From the NCBI RefSeq assembly GCF_044748305.1, contig NZ_JBIVFT010000004.1, positions 62,001 to 126,000 of the forward strand: a DNA stretch of 64,000 bases, in the 5' to 3' direction. The stretch comes from Arthrobacter_E sp044748305. GTDB taxonomy: Bacteria > Actinomycetota > Actinomycetes > Actinomycetales > Micrococcaceae. The notes below the pieces were generated by a model. It did not search any database. It was not told the DNA's origin and saw only the letters and a list, made by a program, of their open reading frames with translations. This document shows positions 17,025 to 26,027 of this stretch, piece by piece; position 1 is the first letter of the stretch; the number at the start of each line of letters is the position of its first letter. The translations under genes and the position numbers were made by a program.

Positions 17025-18613
17025 GCGGCCGCCTTTCGCAGGACGAGGGCCAGCTCATCCAGACCGCCGAGCGTCAGCACGGTCAGTTCGGCGATGCTGG
17101 CCCGGGAGGGTGCCGCTCCGGGCTGCACCCGGATGGCCAAGGCACGGACCCCCGGCGCTACGGAGGCGGAGCAGGAACGCAGCTGGGCAGGGCTGACGTG
17201 GCTTCCCACGATAAAGAAGACCACGGAGGCGTTCGGGACCCGGTCGGCGAGCGCGCGGGCCAGATGGACCGCATCCTTCCGCCCGCTCATGCCGTTCAGC
17301 CGTGTCGCGTCGTCCAGCATGGTGCGGCCGGTGGCGCAGCGGAAAGGACCTCGCTGGGTGAGCACGTCCAGTTCGCGCTGCTCCACCAAGGCCTGGCGCC
17401 CGATGGAGCAGGCCACGGAGATCGCCAGCTCGAACTCGTCCTCACTGGAGTACTCGTCCAGATTGGCGGACAGGGCGATGGCCAGGTGCGCCCGCCGGGT
17501 CTCCTCGAACTGGCGGACCATGAGTTCCCCGACGCGTGCCACGGTCTTCCAGTGGATGTGGCGCCGGTCGTCCCCGGGGGCGTATTCCCTCAGGGCGTGG
17601 AAGGAGACGTCGGTGTTGGACAACTCGCGGGTGGACAGACCCTCCAGGTCCTTGATGAAGCCCGCAGCCGGGCTGCCCAGTGCCACCGTCCGGGGGTGCA
17701 CGAAGAGTTCCACCGGATCGGTCCAGCGGATCTGTCGCTTCAGCAATTGCAATGGATCGGCCCGGACGGAGACGACCGGTCCGACCATGATCACCTGGCG
17801 GCGCGCGGTCGGAATGGTGAAGAGGTCTTCGTGAAGCTCAGCCGGGCGGAGCCTCGGGATGGAGAAGCTGGCGACGGCGCGTCCCACCGGCAGTTCCAGG
17901 GTGGAATGCATGACCGGCCGCGTGGCGGTGTTCACCACGGAGATCCCGCCGACCGCGTTGTCCCCGACGGAGACGCGAGTCCGTGTCAGGTCCAGAGTGA
18001 CGCGGTAGGAAGTCCGGCCCAGGATGAAGGCACAGGCGGCCACCAGGAGCAGCACCAGCAGGAGCCCGAGCGCCGTCGCCTCCTGCCAGCCGTAAAACAT
18101 GGCGAAGCAGAGCATGACGAGTGCCACGGCCAGGGAGACCCAGCCCAGTGGTGTCACCACGCCCAGCACGGGCGCGGCCCACCGGGTGAAGAGCCGGCGG
18201 ATCACGCGGGTCGCAGGAGCGCAGAGGTCCACCAGGACAGCCCAGGCCTGGCGGATCATGGACACAGGACGGGCCGTGACGTTCCGGATTCCGTTCAGGG
18301 CCGTCACAGCCCCGCCCTGGACCGCCGTGGCCCGCTGTCCGCGACTCCGGCCGGAAGCCGGTGACGCTCCGGCGGGCTTGGCCGCCGTCGTCCGCTTGCC
18401 GCCGGACGGTTTGCGGGCTGGACGCGGCTTCGACCCGCGCGCGGCTTTCCCGGCCGCCTTCCCGGAGGCACCCCCCGGTGCGTCGGTCGGCTCCGGCTGG
18501 CGCCGGACGGTCCGGTCGTCCACCGCCTGGTCCTCGGGAGGTGGTGACTGCTGCGCTGCGGCCTGGCGGGCCTCCCGCGCGGCCCGCCGTGAGGCTGGGG
18601 CGTTCTCGCTCAT
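17021..18613 (-). CDS. DUF58 domain protein
   Basis: 530 residues. A basic, Ala/Pro-rich N-terminal tail of about 120 residues precedes two hydrophobic segments (roughly 165-215). The DUF58 body contains the family hallmark YAPGDDRRHIHWKTVAR and a VRQFEE segment. The family is related to von Willebrand A domains and is almost always encoded next to MoxR ATPases; its biochemical role is unproven. Here it sits 88 bp after moxR and overlaps the transglutaminase-fold gene by 4 bp, so the three are likely made together as a membrane assembly unit. Confidence 0.92.
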   Translation of the reverse strand: MSENAPASRRAAREARQAAAQQSPPPEDQAVDDRTVRRQPEPTDAPGGASGKAAGKAARGSKPRPARKPSGGKRTTAAKPAGASPASGRSRGQRATAVQGGAVTALNGIRNVTARPVSMIRQAWAVLVDLCAPATRVIRRLFTRWAAPVLGVVTPLGWVSLAVALVMLCFAMFYGWQEATALGLLLVLLLVAACAFILGRTSYRVTLDLTRTRVSVGDNAVGGISVVNTATRPVMHSTLELPVGRAVASFSIPRLRPAELHEDLFTIPTARRQVIMVGPVVSVRADPLQLLKRQIRWTDPVELFVHPRTVALGSPAAGFIKDLEGLSTRELSNTDVSFHALREYAPGDDRRHIHWKTVARVGELMVRQFEETRRAHLAIALSANLDEYSSEDEFELAISVACSIGRQALVEQRELDVLTQRGPFRCATGRTMLDDATRLNGMSGRKDAVHLARALADRVPNASVVFFIVGSHVSPAQLRSCSASVAPGVRALAIRVQPGAAPSRASIAELTVLTLGGLDELALVLRKAAA

Positions 18614-18667
18614 CTGTGCTGTGCTTTCGGCTCCGTGGTGATGTGAGTCCGGCGTGCGTGGCGCCGG

Positions 18668-18716
18668 TTCAGGCCCGTTGCTGATTCAGGCCTGCGCTGA
18701 TTCAGGCCCTCTGCTG
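18668..18716. repeat. Three imperfect 16-17 bp tandem repeats at the moxR 3' end
   Basis: Units beginning TTCAGGCC occur at 18668-18684, 18685-18700 and 18701-18716. The last unit contains the moxR stop codon, so the other two are echoes of the gene end and repeat the same TGA in the spacer. They probably arose by slippage; no function is implied. Confidence 0.7.
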
Positions 18717-19667
18717 CGGCGCGGCGATATCGCTGAGCACGCGCGTGATGATCTGTTCCGGGGTGGCTCCGGAGAACTCGGCCTCGGGGTCCATGACCAG
18801 GCGGTGGGTCCAGACCACGGCCGCGAGTTCCTTCACATCGTCCGGAAGCACGTAGTTGCGCCCCTGGGCGGCTGCCCAGACCTTGGCGGCGCGCACCATG
18901 GCCAGGGCTCCACGGACCGACACACCGAGGCGGGTCTGCGGGGCGTTCCGGGTCTCCTCCGTCAGCCGGGAGACGTAGCCGAGCACGGCGGGGTCGACAT
19001 GGTTGGTCGAGGCCAGGTCCGCCATGTCCGCGATCGCCTTGGTGGTGATGATGGGAGTCAGGTTCTTCGACCGGTCCCGGACCGTGGCTCCGCCGAGGAG
19101 TTCGACGGTGGAGTTGTGGTCCGGGTAGCCGATGCTCGTCTTGATCAGGAAGCGGTCCAGCTGGGCCTCCGGCAGACGGTAGGTGCCCGCCTGCTCGATG
19201 GGGTTCTGGGTTGCGAGCACCATGAAGGGCCGCTTGGCATCGTAAGTGACGCCGTCGACGGTCACGCGGGACTCCTCCATGACCTCCAGAAGAGCCGACT
19301 GCGTCTTCGGGGACGCACGGTTGATCTCGTCGGCGAGCACGATGTTCGCGAAGACCGGGCCCTCGTGGAACGTGAACTGCTGCGTCTTCTGGTCGTAGAT
19401 GTTCACGCCCGTGACGTCCGAGGGAAGCAGGTCCGGAGTGAACTGGATGCGGTTGTGGGAACCCTGGACACTCGCGGCCAGGGCTCGGGCGAGCGAGGTC
19501 TTGCCCGTGCCGGGCGCGTCCTCGAACAGTACGTGGCCTTCCGCGAGCATGGTCATGACGGTCAGCCGGATGACGTGCTGTTTACCCAGCACGGCCTGGC
19601 CGACATTGGCCACGAGTTTCTCGAACGTCCCTGCGAACCAGGTGGCCTGCTCTGCGGTCATGGTCAT
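18702..19667 (-). CDS. MoxR-family AAA+ ATPase
   Basis: 321 residues, standard for the family. Walker A is APGTGKTS (51-58), Walker B is in VLADEINRA (about 110-118), and the sensor block LATQNPIEQAG follows. MoxR ATPases act as chaperones that assemble or activate membrane or metal-containing complexes together with VWA or DUF58 partners. The ATG has AAGGA about 10 nt upstream; a second ATG two codons later is an alternative. The gene lies 78 bp after the second giant gene with no obvious terminator between, so read-through from the giant genes is possible. Confidence 0.94.
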   Translation of the reverse strand: MTMTAEQATWFAGTFEKLVANVGQAVLGKQHVIRLTVMTMLAEGHVLFEDAPGTGKTSLARALAASVQGSHNRIQFTPDLLPSDVTGVNIYDQKTQQFTFHEGPVFANIVLADEINRASPKTQSALLEVMEESRVTVDGVTYDAKRPFMVLATQNPIEQAGTYRLPEAQLDRFLIKTSIGYPDHNSTVELLGGATVRDRSKNLTPIITTKAIADMADLASTNHVDPAVLGYVSRLTEETRNAPQTRLGVSVRGALAMVRAAKVWAAAQGRNYVLPDDVKELAAVVWTHRLVMDPEAEFSGATPEQIITRVLSDIAAPQQRA

Positions 19668-19718
19668 TGCTGTGTGTTCCTTCGTCTCGAGTGAATGGTG
19701 TGGAGTCTAGCGCTCAGC

Positions 19719-19736
19719 GGCCGGGGCCGGGGCCGG
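19719..19736. repeat. (GGCCGG)3 short tandem repeat
   Basis: Three hexamers lie in the 78-bp gap between the giant gene stop (19746) and the moxR start. Simple sequence that could be length-variable; no terminator-like structure accompanies it. Confidence 0.6.
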
Positions 19737-19745
19737 GGTTCGTGG

Positions 19746-22700
19746 TCAGCATCCGGGCGGCGCACCACCGTACACGTCCACAGTGGTGGACTTGACGTAC
19801 CAACCGGCCTTCGGAGACTCCGTCAGGCGATACCACATGGTGCCGTTGTTGTAGATGGGCTTGGAGCAGTCCACGTTCAGCTTGCCCCAGGTGCGTTCCA
19901 CCCAGCCGGCACCGCAGCTCGGGCCACTGGGATTGAAGGTGTCCGGCACACCGGGCTTGCCCGGGCAGGTGCGGTTGTCACCGGCCTTGACCTGGATCTG
20001 GTGACTCGGCGGTGGCGTCGGATCGGCTCCGGAGGTGGCCCCTGCGCTGCCCCAGTTGCCGCAGTCGTTGTTGCCATCGGTGCCATTGCAGGCGAGGACG
20101 TCCAAAGTCCGCGAGCGGCCGTAACCGCCGGTGTCGATCTTATAGCTGGTGTTCATCCCGACGCTCGTCCAGGCGCCCCCGTTGACCCGCACTTCGAAGC
20201 GATTGATGGCCCGGCCGTTGTTGGCAGGGGTGCTCCACGTCCAGTGCACGGAGGTGTCGCCCTTGGCGGACGTGCCGCCGTTGACATTGGGCTGCCCCGG
20301 CGGGCCGTACGGCACGGCATGCCCGACGTTCTGGGCATCGCCTGCGACGGCGCTCTTCGAGGAGTGCGCCACGATCTGCACCGTGACGTCCTTGCCCGCG
20401 GGTTGGCCCCTGATGACCCCGCCACCGGCCGGAATCGGACCGTTGCCGTAGGCCGTCCGCCATTCGTAACTGATCTCAGATGCCGAGGAACCGTTGCGGG
20501 CCGCCGCGGTCAGCGGTGTGAAGACCACCTTGAGGTCGTCTCCGTTGCCCGGTGCCGTGACGGAACCACCCGTCACCATGCCCGGCTTGCCGGCAGCCCG
20601 GACGGCATTGGACTGCGCGCTGGCCGCGCTCTTGCCGGCCTTGTTCGTGGCCGCCACGGTGAAGCTGTAGTCGGTCTCCGAATTGCCCATGGTGACGTTG
20701 GCGCTGGTCGCATTGCCCGGCACCGTCAGGGACTTGACGACGCTTCCGCCGTGATAAGTGGTGAGGGTGTAGGAGCTGATGTCCGCACCGTTGGAGTCAG
20801 GGGCCGACCAATTGACGCTGATCTGGCTCTGGGTGCCGACCGAATCGGTGGCGCTCGCCTGCGGTGCCTGCGGCTGGACCGGGACGCCTGCGGGCGTCTC
20901 CGCCGGAGAGTAGGCACTCCAATCACTCGGCTCCGGTGCCCGGTTCGAGGCCCGGACCCGGAACTTGTAGGCGACGCCGTTCTTGAGCCCGGTCCATACG
21001 ACAGCAGGGGCTTTCAGACCCTGCTTCGACGAAACTCCGCTGGGAGCCGGAGGGGAGATCTCCAGTTCGTACGAGCTGACCGGAGACCCCTTCGTCAGGG
21101 GTGGCTGCCAGGACACGCTGATCTGCTTGTCGCCGAACTTGGTGGCAGGCGGGTTCGGCTGCTCAGGACGCGTGTCGGGGCGGACTTCTGCGGACGGCGG
21201 CGATGGCTGCGACTCCCCCACCTCGTTGGTCGCCGTCACGGTGAAGTGGTACTTCACATCGTTCGTCAGGCCCGTCAGTGTGCAGGTGTTGACCGGGCAC
21301 TGCTGGGTGAACCCTTCGCCCTTCACCGTGTAGTACTTGATCGCTGTGCCCCGGTCGGCAGGCGGACGCCACGTCAGCAGTGCCGTACGGTCGCCGACAT
21401 TGCTCGCGCTCGGGATACCCGGCACGTCCGGCTTGTCACGAACGGTGAGACGGATCCTTGCGGTGGCGGAACGGCTCGGGTCGTTCTTCTTGTCCAGTAC
21501 CGTGTAGGCCACCACCATGGTGCCGCTGAATCCCTTGTCCGGTGTGACCACGACCTTGTCACCGTCGATGACCGAGGTGCCGGCTCCTGTTTCGACCGAC
21601 GCGGTGGAGATCTTGAGCGGCGTCTCAGGATACGGGTTCACGTCGTTGGCGAGCACTGGAACGGACTCGGGCCGTCCCGCATTCGCGTCATCCACAGAGT
21701 CGTCATTGGCCACGGGCAACGGACGCACCGAGGCCTTCGCCACCAAGGTGAAGTCCGCCTCGGCGCTCCCGCCGCGTCCGTCGTCGGCCTTGAGCCGGAC
21801 GGTGGCGCGCGTGCCCGGTTTCGTATCGCCCTTCAGCGAAGTCTTCAGGGTGTTCCCGTCCACGCTGGCATCGAAGCCCGCCGGCGGGTTGCCGACCACG
21901 GAGTAGCGGAGCTGATCCTGGCTGTCGGGATCACTGCCGAGCTTGGCGAGGTCCGTGCTGGCTCCGCCGTCCTCGGCCACCTCAACGGTGCTGCCGAGCA
22001 GGCGTGGCGGGTGATTCCGGTCAGGGTCTGCGGTGACCTTGACCTTGATGGTCAAGGTGGCCTTCAGACCGGCGGGATCGTCCGGTCCGGTGCCGTCGGT
22101 GACCTCGAAGCTCAGAGAACCCGGGCCGACGTAATCGGGGTCGGCGTGATAGCGCAGCGCCGTGCCGTTGCCCTGGATCGCGTCCTGGGCCATGCCGCCG
22201 ATCAGCGTGACACGGTCCGCCTGAGTGAGACGGGGACTGCGGCCGTCCCGGACCTTCACCCACTCGTTCAGATTGAAGTCGAGGCTGGACCCCGCCTTCA
22301 CCTCAAGGACGTCGTCCTTGGCCAGGACCGGGATCTGCTCGCCGATGCCCGGGACCCAGACGATGGCGGTGGCCTTGAGGCCGTCGACGTCCTCCACGGT
22401 GTACGGCACCAGCTGCGGGTCCTTCAAGAGGTTCACGATCAGCTTGCCCTTGCCGTCCGGGTGCGCGCTGGCCGACTCGGTGGCGACCTTGAGCTTCTCC
22501 CCGACGCCGTCCGGGTCCTCGTCATTGTCCAGGACAGGAACTTCGACGCTGGTCTTGCCCAAGGTCTGAGCCTGAGTGACACGGTCGTCCCGGGCGATGG
22601 GTGCCTTGAGCGGTACGTTCTTCTTGGCGATCACACGGACCGAGGCGTCCGCGGTCGCGCCGCGGGAATCCGCGATCGTGTAGCGCAGGCTCGACGTCCC

Positions 22701-25700
22701 TTCCTCGGACGGCGCGGTGACCAGGATCCGGTGGCTGACCTCACTGACGGAGGCTTTCAGCTCCGCCTTGGCGTCCAGCTTGTCCTTCAGGATGGAGATG
22801 CTGTCGCCGTCGGGATCCGAGTCGTTGCTGAGTGCGGCGACGGCGACCTCCCGTCCGGGACGGACCGTCACGGTGTCGTCCACGGCCGACGGGTTCTGGT
22901 TCACGGCTGGAAGAGGAGCGATGCCCACCGTCACCAAGGCGGTTGCCACGGCTCCCTGGCGGTCCTGGATGCGGTACTGGAAGGTGTCCGTTCCGAACGA
23001 TCCGGTCGCTGCGGTGTAGTCGATGTAGTTGCTGCCGAGCTCGGCGGTCCCCTTCTTGGGGGCGCTCCCGAGTCCTACGAGCTGCACGGAGTCTCCGTCC
23101 GGGTCCACTCCGTCCAGGGGAATGGCGATCCTCACGGTGCCACCGGCGATGACACGGCTCGTGACGGGTTTCGGCTCCGGCCGGGTGTTCTCACGGCCTT
23201 CGAGAGGCAGGATGTGGATGGTGATCGGGGCCGCGCTCTTCTGCCCTTGCGGATCGACGGCCTGGTAGATGACCCGGAGGGTCTTCGGGGTCGGTCCGGC
23301 CAGGAAACGGACGGTCTTCTCCGAGACCCAGGCCTTGCCGTCGGCGGGGTCGGGCAACTGTTCCAGCTTCGGATCAACGCTGAGTTCAGCACCCTGAGGA
23401 TGAGTGTCGTTCTCCAGCACCGGAATGGTCACCACGTCGTTGACGCGGACGTTCACCTCGTCCGCCTTGGGTTCGGGCGCCTGGATGACCGCCGGGGCCG
23501 GCACCGGGATGACCGAGATGGTCCCGGTGGCTGACTTCTTGCCATTGGAGATCGTGTACCGGATGGTGCTCGGCGCGTTGGCGCCACGCACATCGGTGAT
23601 CCGCAGGACCTCGTGGTTGAGGATGGTCGCGGCGACTCCCGACTCGGGGTCCACCGAGATCGACTGGAGCACCAGCACTCCCCCGGCCGGATCGTCGTCG
23701 TTGGCCAGCGGCGCGAGGAGCGTCTGCCCGCCGGTGGGGAGCAGCGCGACATCGTGCACCGCCGACGGCGCACCGTCTTCGCTGCCGGAGACGACATCGA
23801 CGCGGATCAGTCCGACATTGCTCTGGGGGCCGTTGCTGACCACGTAGCTGACGTAATAGGTTCCCTCGGCTTTGGCGAGGAAAGTGAAGGTCCCGGCGTC
23901 CGTGACCGGTCCCAGTTGTGCCCGCCCCTGTGCGTCCACACTGGCCAGCCTGAGATTGCCGCCGTTCGGATCCACATCGTTCTTCAACGGGGAGATGGTG
24001 GCCGGCTGGCCCGCGACCGCGCTCACATGGTCGGCGTTGACCTGCGGAACCAGGGCGCCGTTCGGGCGGACATCCACCGTCACCCGGCCCGTGGTGCTCT
24101 CCCGGCCGTCCCAGACAGTGATGCTGACGGTCTTGCGACCCGGGCCCACGCCCGAGTCCTGGAAGCTCAGAAGGCCGTCACGGCGCACCTTGACCTGGTC
24201 CTGAGGGTTCTCGGTCTTGGCGTCCAGGAGAACGAGCTCATCACCGTCCGGATCCATCCAGTCGGTGAGCACGTTCTGGCTCACCTGTTTGCCGTTCTCC
24301 ACGACCATGGTGGTGGCTCGGTCAGGCTTGAGCCTCGGCGGAGTGTTCTCCTTGTTGCCCACCACCCTCAGGGTCACCGTGGCGTCCTTGGACCCACCGC
24401 GGCCGTCCTCGGCGAGATATTTGAACGTCTCCGTGCCGGGTGAGGCGGAGGCTGGAACCGCGATCTGGAAAGCGGTGCGTCCGTAGATGGGCTCCACAGT
24501 GCCTGCCTTCGGCCCATCACCCTCGACCCGGGCGGTCAGCACGTCGCCGTCAGGATCGCTGTCGTTCTCCAGGACGGGAAGGATCGTGGTCTGGCCCGGA
24601 CGCACTCCGAAGTTGTCCGGCTTCGGCTGCGGCGGTCTATTGGGTTTGGTCCGGTCCGGGAGGACGTTCTTGGCGGTCGTGTCGGAGGAGTTGTCGTCCT
24701 GTTCCGAGTTGTGGTTCTTCGGTGGGATGACGTCATCCCAGTTGTCCACCAGGAGCATGTCCTGGTTGACGAGCCACACCGTTCCGGAGTTCACGTCGTT
24801 CAGGACCACGTTGTCCCGGTTCACCCGGAACACGAACTGGGGGTTCCTGCTGGATTTCGGTACGTCCTGACGACGGTCGTCCTGAGGGTTCTGGCAGATC
24901 CGCAGGTACTTGCCCGAGCCGCCCCACGCGCTGTATGTGCAGCCGTTCAGCTGCACGGGCGCCGCGGGGACCCCGGTGCCATCGACGGGAAACTTCTTCG
25001 CTTCCCCGCCGCCCAGCGGGATCTTCCACAGCGCGCCGGCGCTGGCCAGAGCGACGGCGTCGGCATCCCCGCCGGGCTGCTGCAGCAGAGCCCCACGGGA
25101 ATCCGGGATGGAGATGCTGGAGCCGTCGTCACGGATCACTCTCCCGCTCGTGGGCTCGAAGACCACCAGATGATCGCCCACAGCGGTGAGCTGGATGTCA
25201 CCCAGCCCCTTGTAGGCGGCCACGGAACGAGTCTGCTTCTGCCCGGGACGGCCGTTCGCATCGACCGGCAGTTCGGTCAGTTCCCCTTTCCCGCGGTCAA
25301 TGCTGTACACGGTGCCGTCCTGGCCCGTGACCGTGTTCTGTCCCTCGGAGCCCTGCAGCGCCACCGGGGAGTTCTCGGGGTTGAAGCCCGGCAACTCGTC
25401 CGGGGTGGTCACCCAGACTTTGCCGGTGGCGGCATCGGTCACCGAAACGACTGAGCCTCCCAGGGACACCTCTGCCGTGGGAGGAAGCTTGTAGTCGGGA
25501 CCCAGCTTCACCGTGGCCGGGTCGACCGTGTTCAGATTGCCCGCCACACCGTCGTCGACGATGATCCGGCCGGCATTCTGCTGGATGTCAAAACTGGTGC
25601 TCGCGGGTGTCACGGCACCGTCGAGCACCTTGGATGCGTAGTTGAGCCGCCCCACCGCATTGCGCGCCTTCGAGGTCACCCACACCCCGCCGTCGTTCAA

Positions 25701-25838
25701 GTCCACCTCAGCGGTCTTGAACCCCGGATACGCCAGCGCAGCAGCCGCCAACGACAACGACACCACCGTCACCGAGGTGACGGCTATTGCGCGGCGTGCC
25801 TTCTTGCCAAGTCTGCGGACTTTTCCGGCAGGGCTCAC
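19746..25838 (-). CDS. Giant secreted Ig-like/fibronectin type III repeat protein (copy 1)
   Basis: 2030 residues. A basic N-terminus and hydrophobic segment (about 14-36) ending AAALA-YPG reads as a Sec signal peptide or signal anchor. Residues 40-390 form a beta-rich, propeller-like region that ends in a conserved NWDDVIPP. From about 400 to 1465 there are tandem cadherin/Ig-like repeats marked by ND-x-DPDGD calcium-binding-like motifs (for example ENDSDPDGD, NDVDPNGG, NDSDPDGDS). From about 1470 to 1930 come four to five FN3 domains, then a Cys-rich end finishing in Cys. No LPXTG motif or C-terminal membrane helix. GTG start with AAGGAG 9 nt upstream. Likely an extended surface fibre or adhesin. 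The fn3 gene of the Bifidobacterium PFNA cluster is the closest known counterpart by context. A paralogue lies directly upstream. Confidence 0.88.
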   Translation of the reverse strand: MSPAGKVRRLGKKARRAIAVTSVTVVSLSLAAAALAYPGFKTAEVDLNDGGVWVTSKARNAVGRLNYASKVLDGAVTPASTSFDIQQNAGRIIVDDGVAGNLNTVDPATVKLGPDYKLPPTAEVSLGGSVVSVTDAATGKVWVTTPDELPGFNPENSPVALQGSEGQNTVTGQDGTVYSIDRGKGELTELPVDANGRPGQKQTRSVAAYKGLGDIQLTAVGDHLVVFEPTSGRVIRDDGSSISIPDSRGALLQQPGGDADAVALASAGALWKIPLGGGEAKKFPVDGTGVPAAPVQLNGCTYSAWGGSGKYLRICQNPQDDRRQDVPKSSRNPQFVFRVNRDNVVLNDVNSGTVWLVNQDMLLVDNWDDVIPPKNHNSEQDDNSSDTTAKNVLPDRTKPNRPPQPKPDNFGVRPGQTTILPVLENDSDPDGDVLTARVEGDGPKAGTVEPIYGRTAFQIAVPASASPGTETFKYLAEDGRGGSKDATVTLRVVGNKENTPPRLKPDRATTMVVENGKQVSQNVLTDWMDPDGDELVLLDAKTENPQDQVKVRRDGLLSFQDSGVGPGRKTVSITVWDGRESTTGRVTVDVRPNGALVPQVNADHVSAVAGQPATISPLKNDVDPNGGNLRLASVDAQGRAQLGPVTDAGTFTFLAKAEGTYYVSYVVSNGPQSNVGLIRVDVVSGSEDGAPSAVHDVALLPTGGQTLLAPLANDDDPAGGVLVLQSISVDPESGVAATILNHEVLRITDVRGANAPSTIRYTISNGKKSATGTISVIPVPAPAVIQAPEPKADEVNVRVNDVVTIPVLENDTHPQGAELSVDPKLEQLPDPADGKAWVSEKTVRFLAGPTPKTLRVIYQAVDPQGQKSAAPITIHILPLEGRENTRPEPKPVTSRVIAGGTVRIAIPLDGVDPDGDSVQLVGLGSAPKKGTAELGSNYIDYTAATGSFGTDTFQYRIQDRQGAVATALVTVGIAPLPAVNQNPSAVDDTVTVRPGREVAVAALSNDSDPDGDSISILKDKLDAKAELKASVSEVSHRILVTAPSEEGTSSLRYTIADSRGATADASVRVIAKKNVPLKAPIARDDRVTQAQTLGKTSVEVPVLDNDEDPDGVGEKLKVATESASAHPDGKGKLIVNLLKDPQLVPYTVEDVDGLKATAIVWVPGIGEQIPVLAKDDVLEVKAGSSLDFNLNEWVKVRDGRSPRLTQADRVTLIGGMAQDAIQGNGTALRYHADPDYVGPGSLSFEVTDGTGPDDPAGLKATLTIKVKVTADPDRNHPPRLLGSTVEVAEDGGASTDLAKLGSDPDSQDQLRYSVVGNPPAGFDASVDGNTLKTSLKGDTKPGTRATVRLKADDGRGGSAEADFTLVAKASVRPLPVANDDSVDDANAGRPESVPVLANDVNPYPETPLKISTASVETGAGTSVIDGDKVVVTPDKGFSGTMVVAYTVLDKKNDPSRSATARIRLTVRDKPDVPGIPSASNVGDRTALLTWRPPADRGTAIKYYTVKGEGFTQQCPVNTCTLTGLTNDVKYHFTVTATNEVGESQPSPPSAEVRPDTRPEQPNPPATKFGDKQISVSWQPPLTKGSPVSSYELEISPPAPSGVSSKQGLKAPAVVWTGLKNGVAYKFRVRASNRAPEPSDWSAYSPAETPAGVPVQPQAPQASATDSVGTQSQISVNWSAPDSNGADISSYTLTTYHGGSVVKSLTVPGNATSANVTMGNSETDYSFTVAATNKAGKSAASAQSNAVRAAGKPGMVTGGSVTAPGNGDDLKVVFTPLTAAARNGSSASEISYEWRTAYGNGPIPAGGGVIRGQPAGKDVTVQIVAHSSKSAVAGDAQNVGHAVPYGPPGQPNVNGGTSAKGDTSVHWTWSTPANNGRAINRFEVRVNGGAWTSVGMNTSYKIDTGGYGRSRTLDVLACNGTDGNNDCGNWGSAGATSGADPTPPPSHQIQVKAGDNRTCPGKPGVPDTFNPSGPSCGAGWVERTWGKLNVDCSKPIYNNGTMWYRLTESPKAGWYVKSTTVDVYGGAPPGC
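25618..25775 (-). repeat. 158-bp near-identical coding segment, copy A
   Basis: Matches 31957-32114 with only two differences in 158 nt. It encodes the signal segment and about the first 35 mature residues of the giant protein. Sequence on both sides diverges sharply. Confidence 0.92.
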
Positions 25839-25940
25839 GATGTGCGGCTCCTTGTGCGTGACGAGTGAAGCGGTATGCAGGAGGCCTTCCCCGGTGGCCT
25901 GTCATATGTGTCGAGTGTCGCACGGCGGCACTCTGACTCA

Positions 25941-25951
25941 AAAGTAACTTT
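25941..25951. promoter_or_regulatory. AT-rich palindrome AAAGTTACTTT upstream of giant gene copy 1
   Basis: The 11-nt palindrome (minus strand CAAAGTTACTTT) lies 103 nt upstream of the giant gene start in otherwise GC-rich DNA. The same palindrome lies 90 nt upstream of the paralogue at 32275-32285. Candidate operator or activator site; no convincing -35/-10 pair was recognised beside it. Confidence 0.55.
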
Positions 25952-25971
25952 GTCTGAATAACCCAGGCAAG

Positions 25972-26005
25972 CGGCGGCCATGGGGAGGGCTCCCCATGGC
26001 CGCCG
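25972..26005 (-). terminator. Hairpin terminator after giant gene copy 2
   Basis: Perfect 15-bp inverted repeat (25972-25986 with 25991-26005) and a 4-nt loop, 23 bp after the stop of the upstream giant gene. The T-tract is weak (TTGCC), so termination may be partial. Confidence 0.65.
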
Positions 26006-26027
26006 TACTACAGCGTGTTATGCCTGT

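Noticed and set aside
19695..23534. 1279-codon open frame on the plus strand opposite giant gene copy 1
   Set aside because: Antisense shadow of a high-GC gene: Arg/Gly/Val/His-rich, no recognisable domain, no ribosome site, and fully covered by the minus-strand Ig/FN3 gene.
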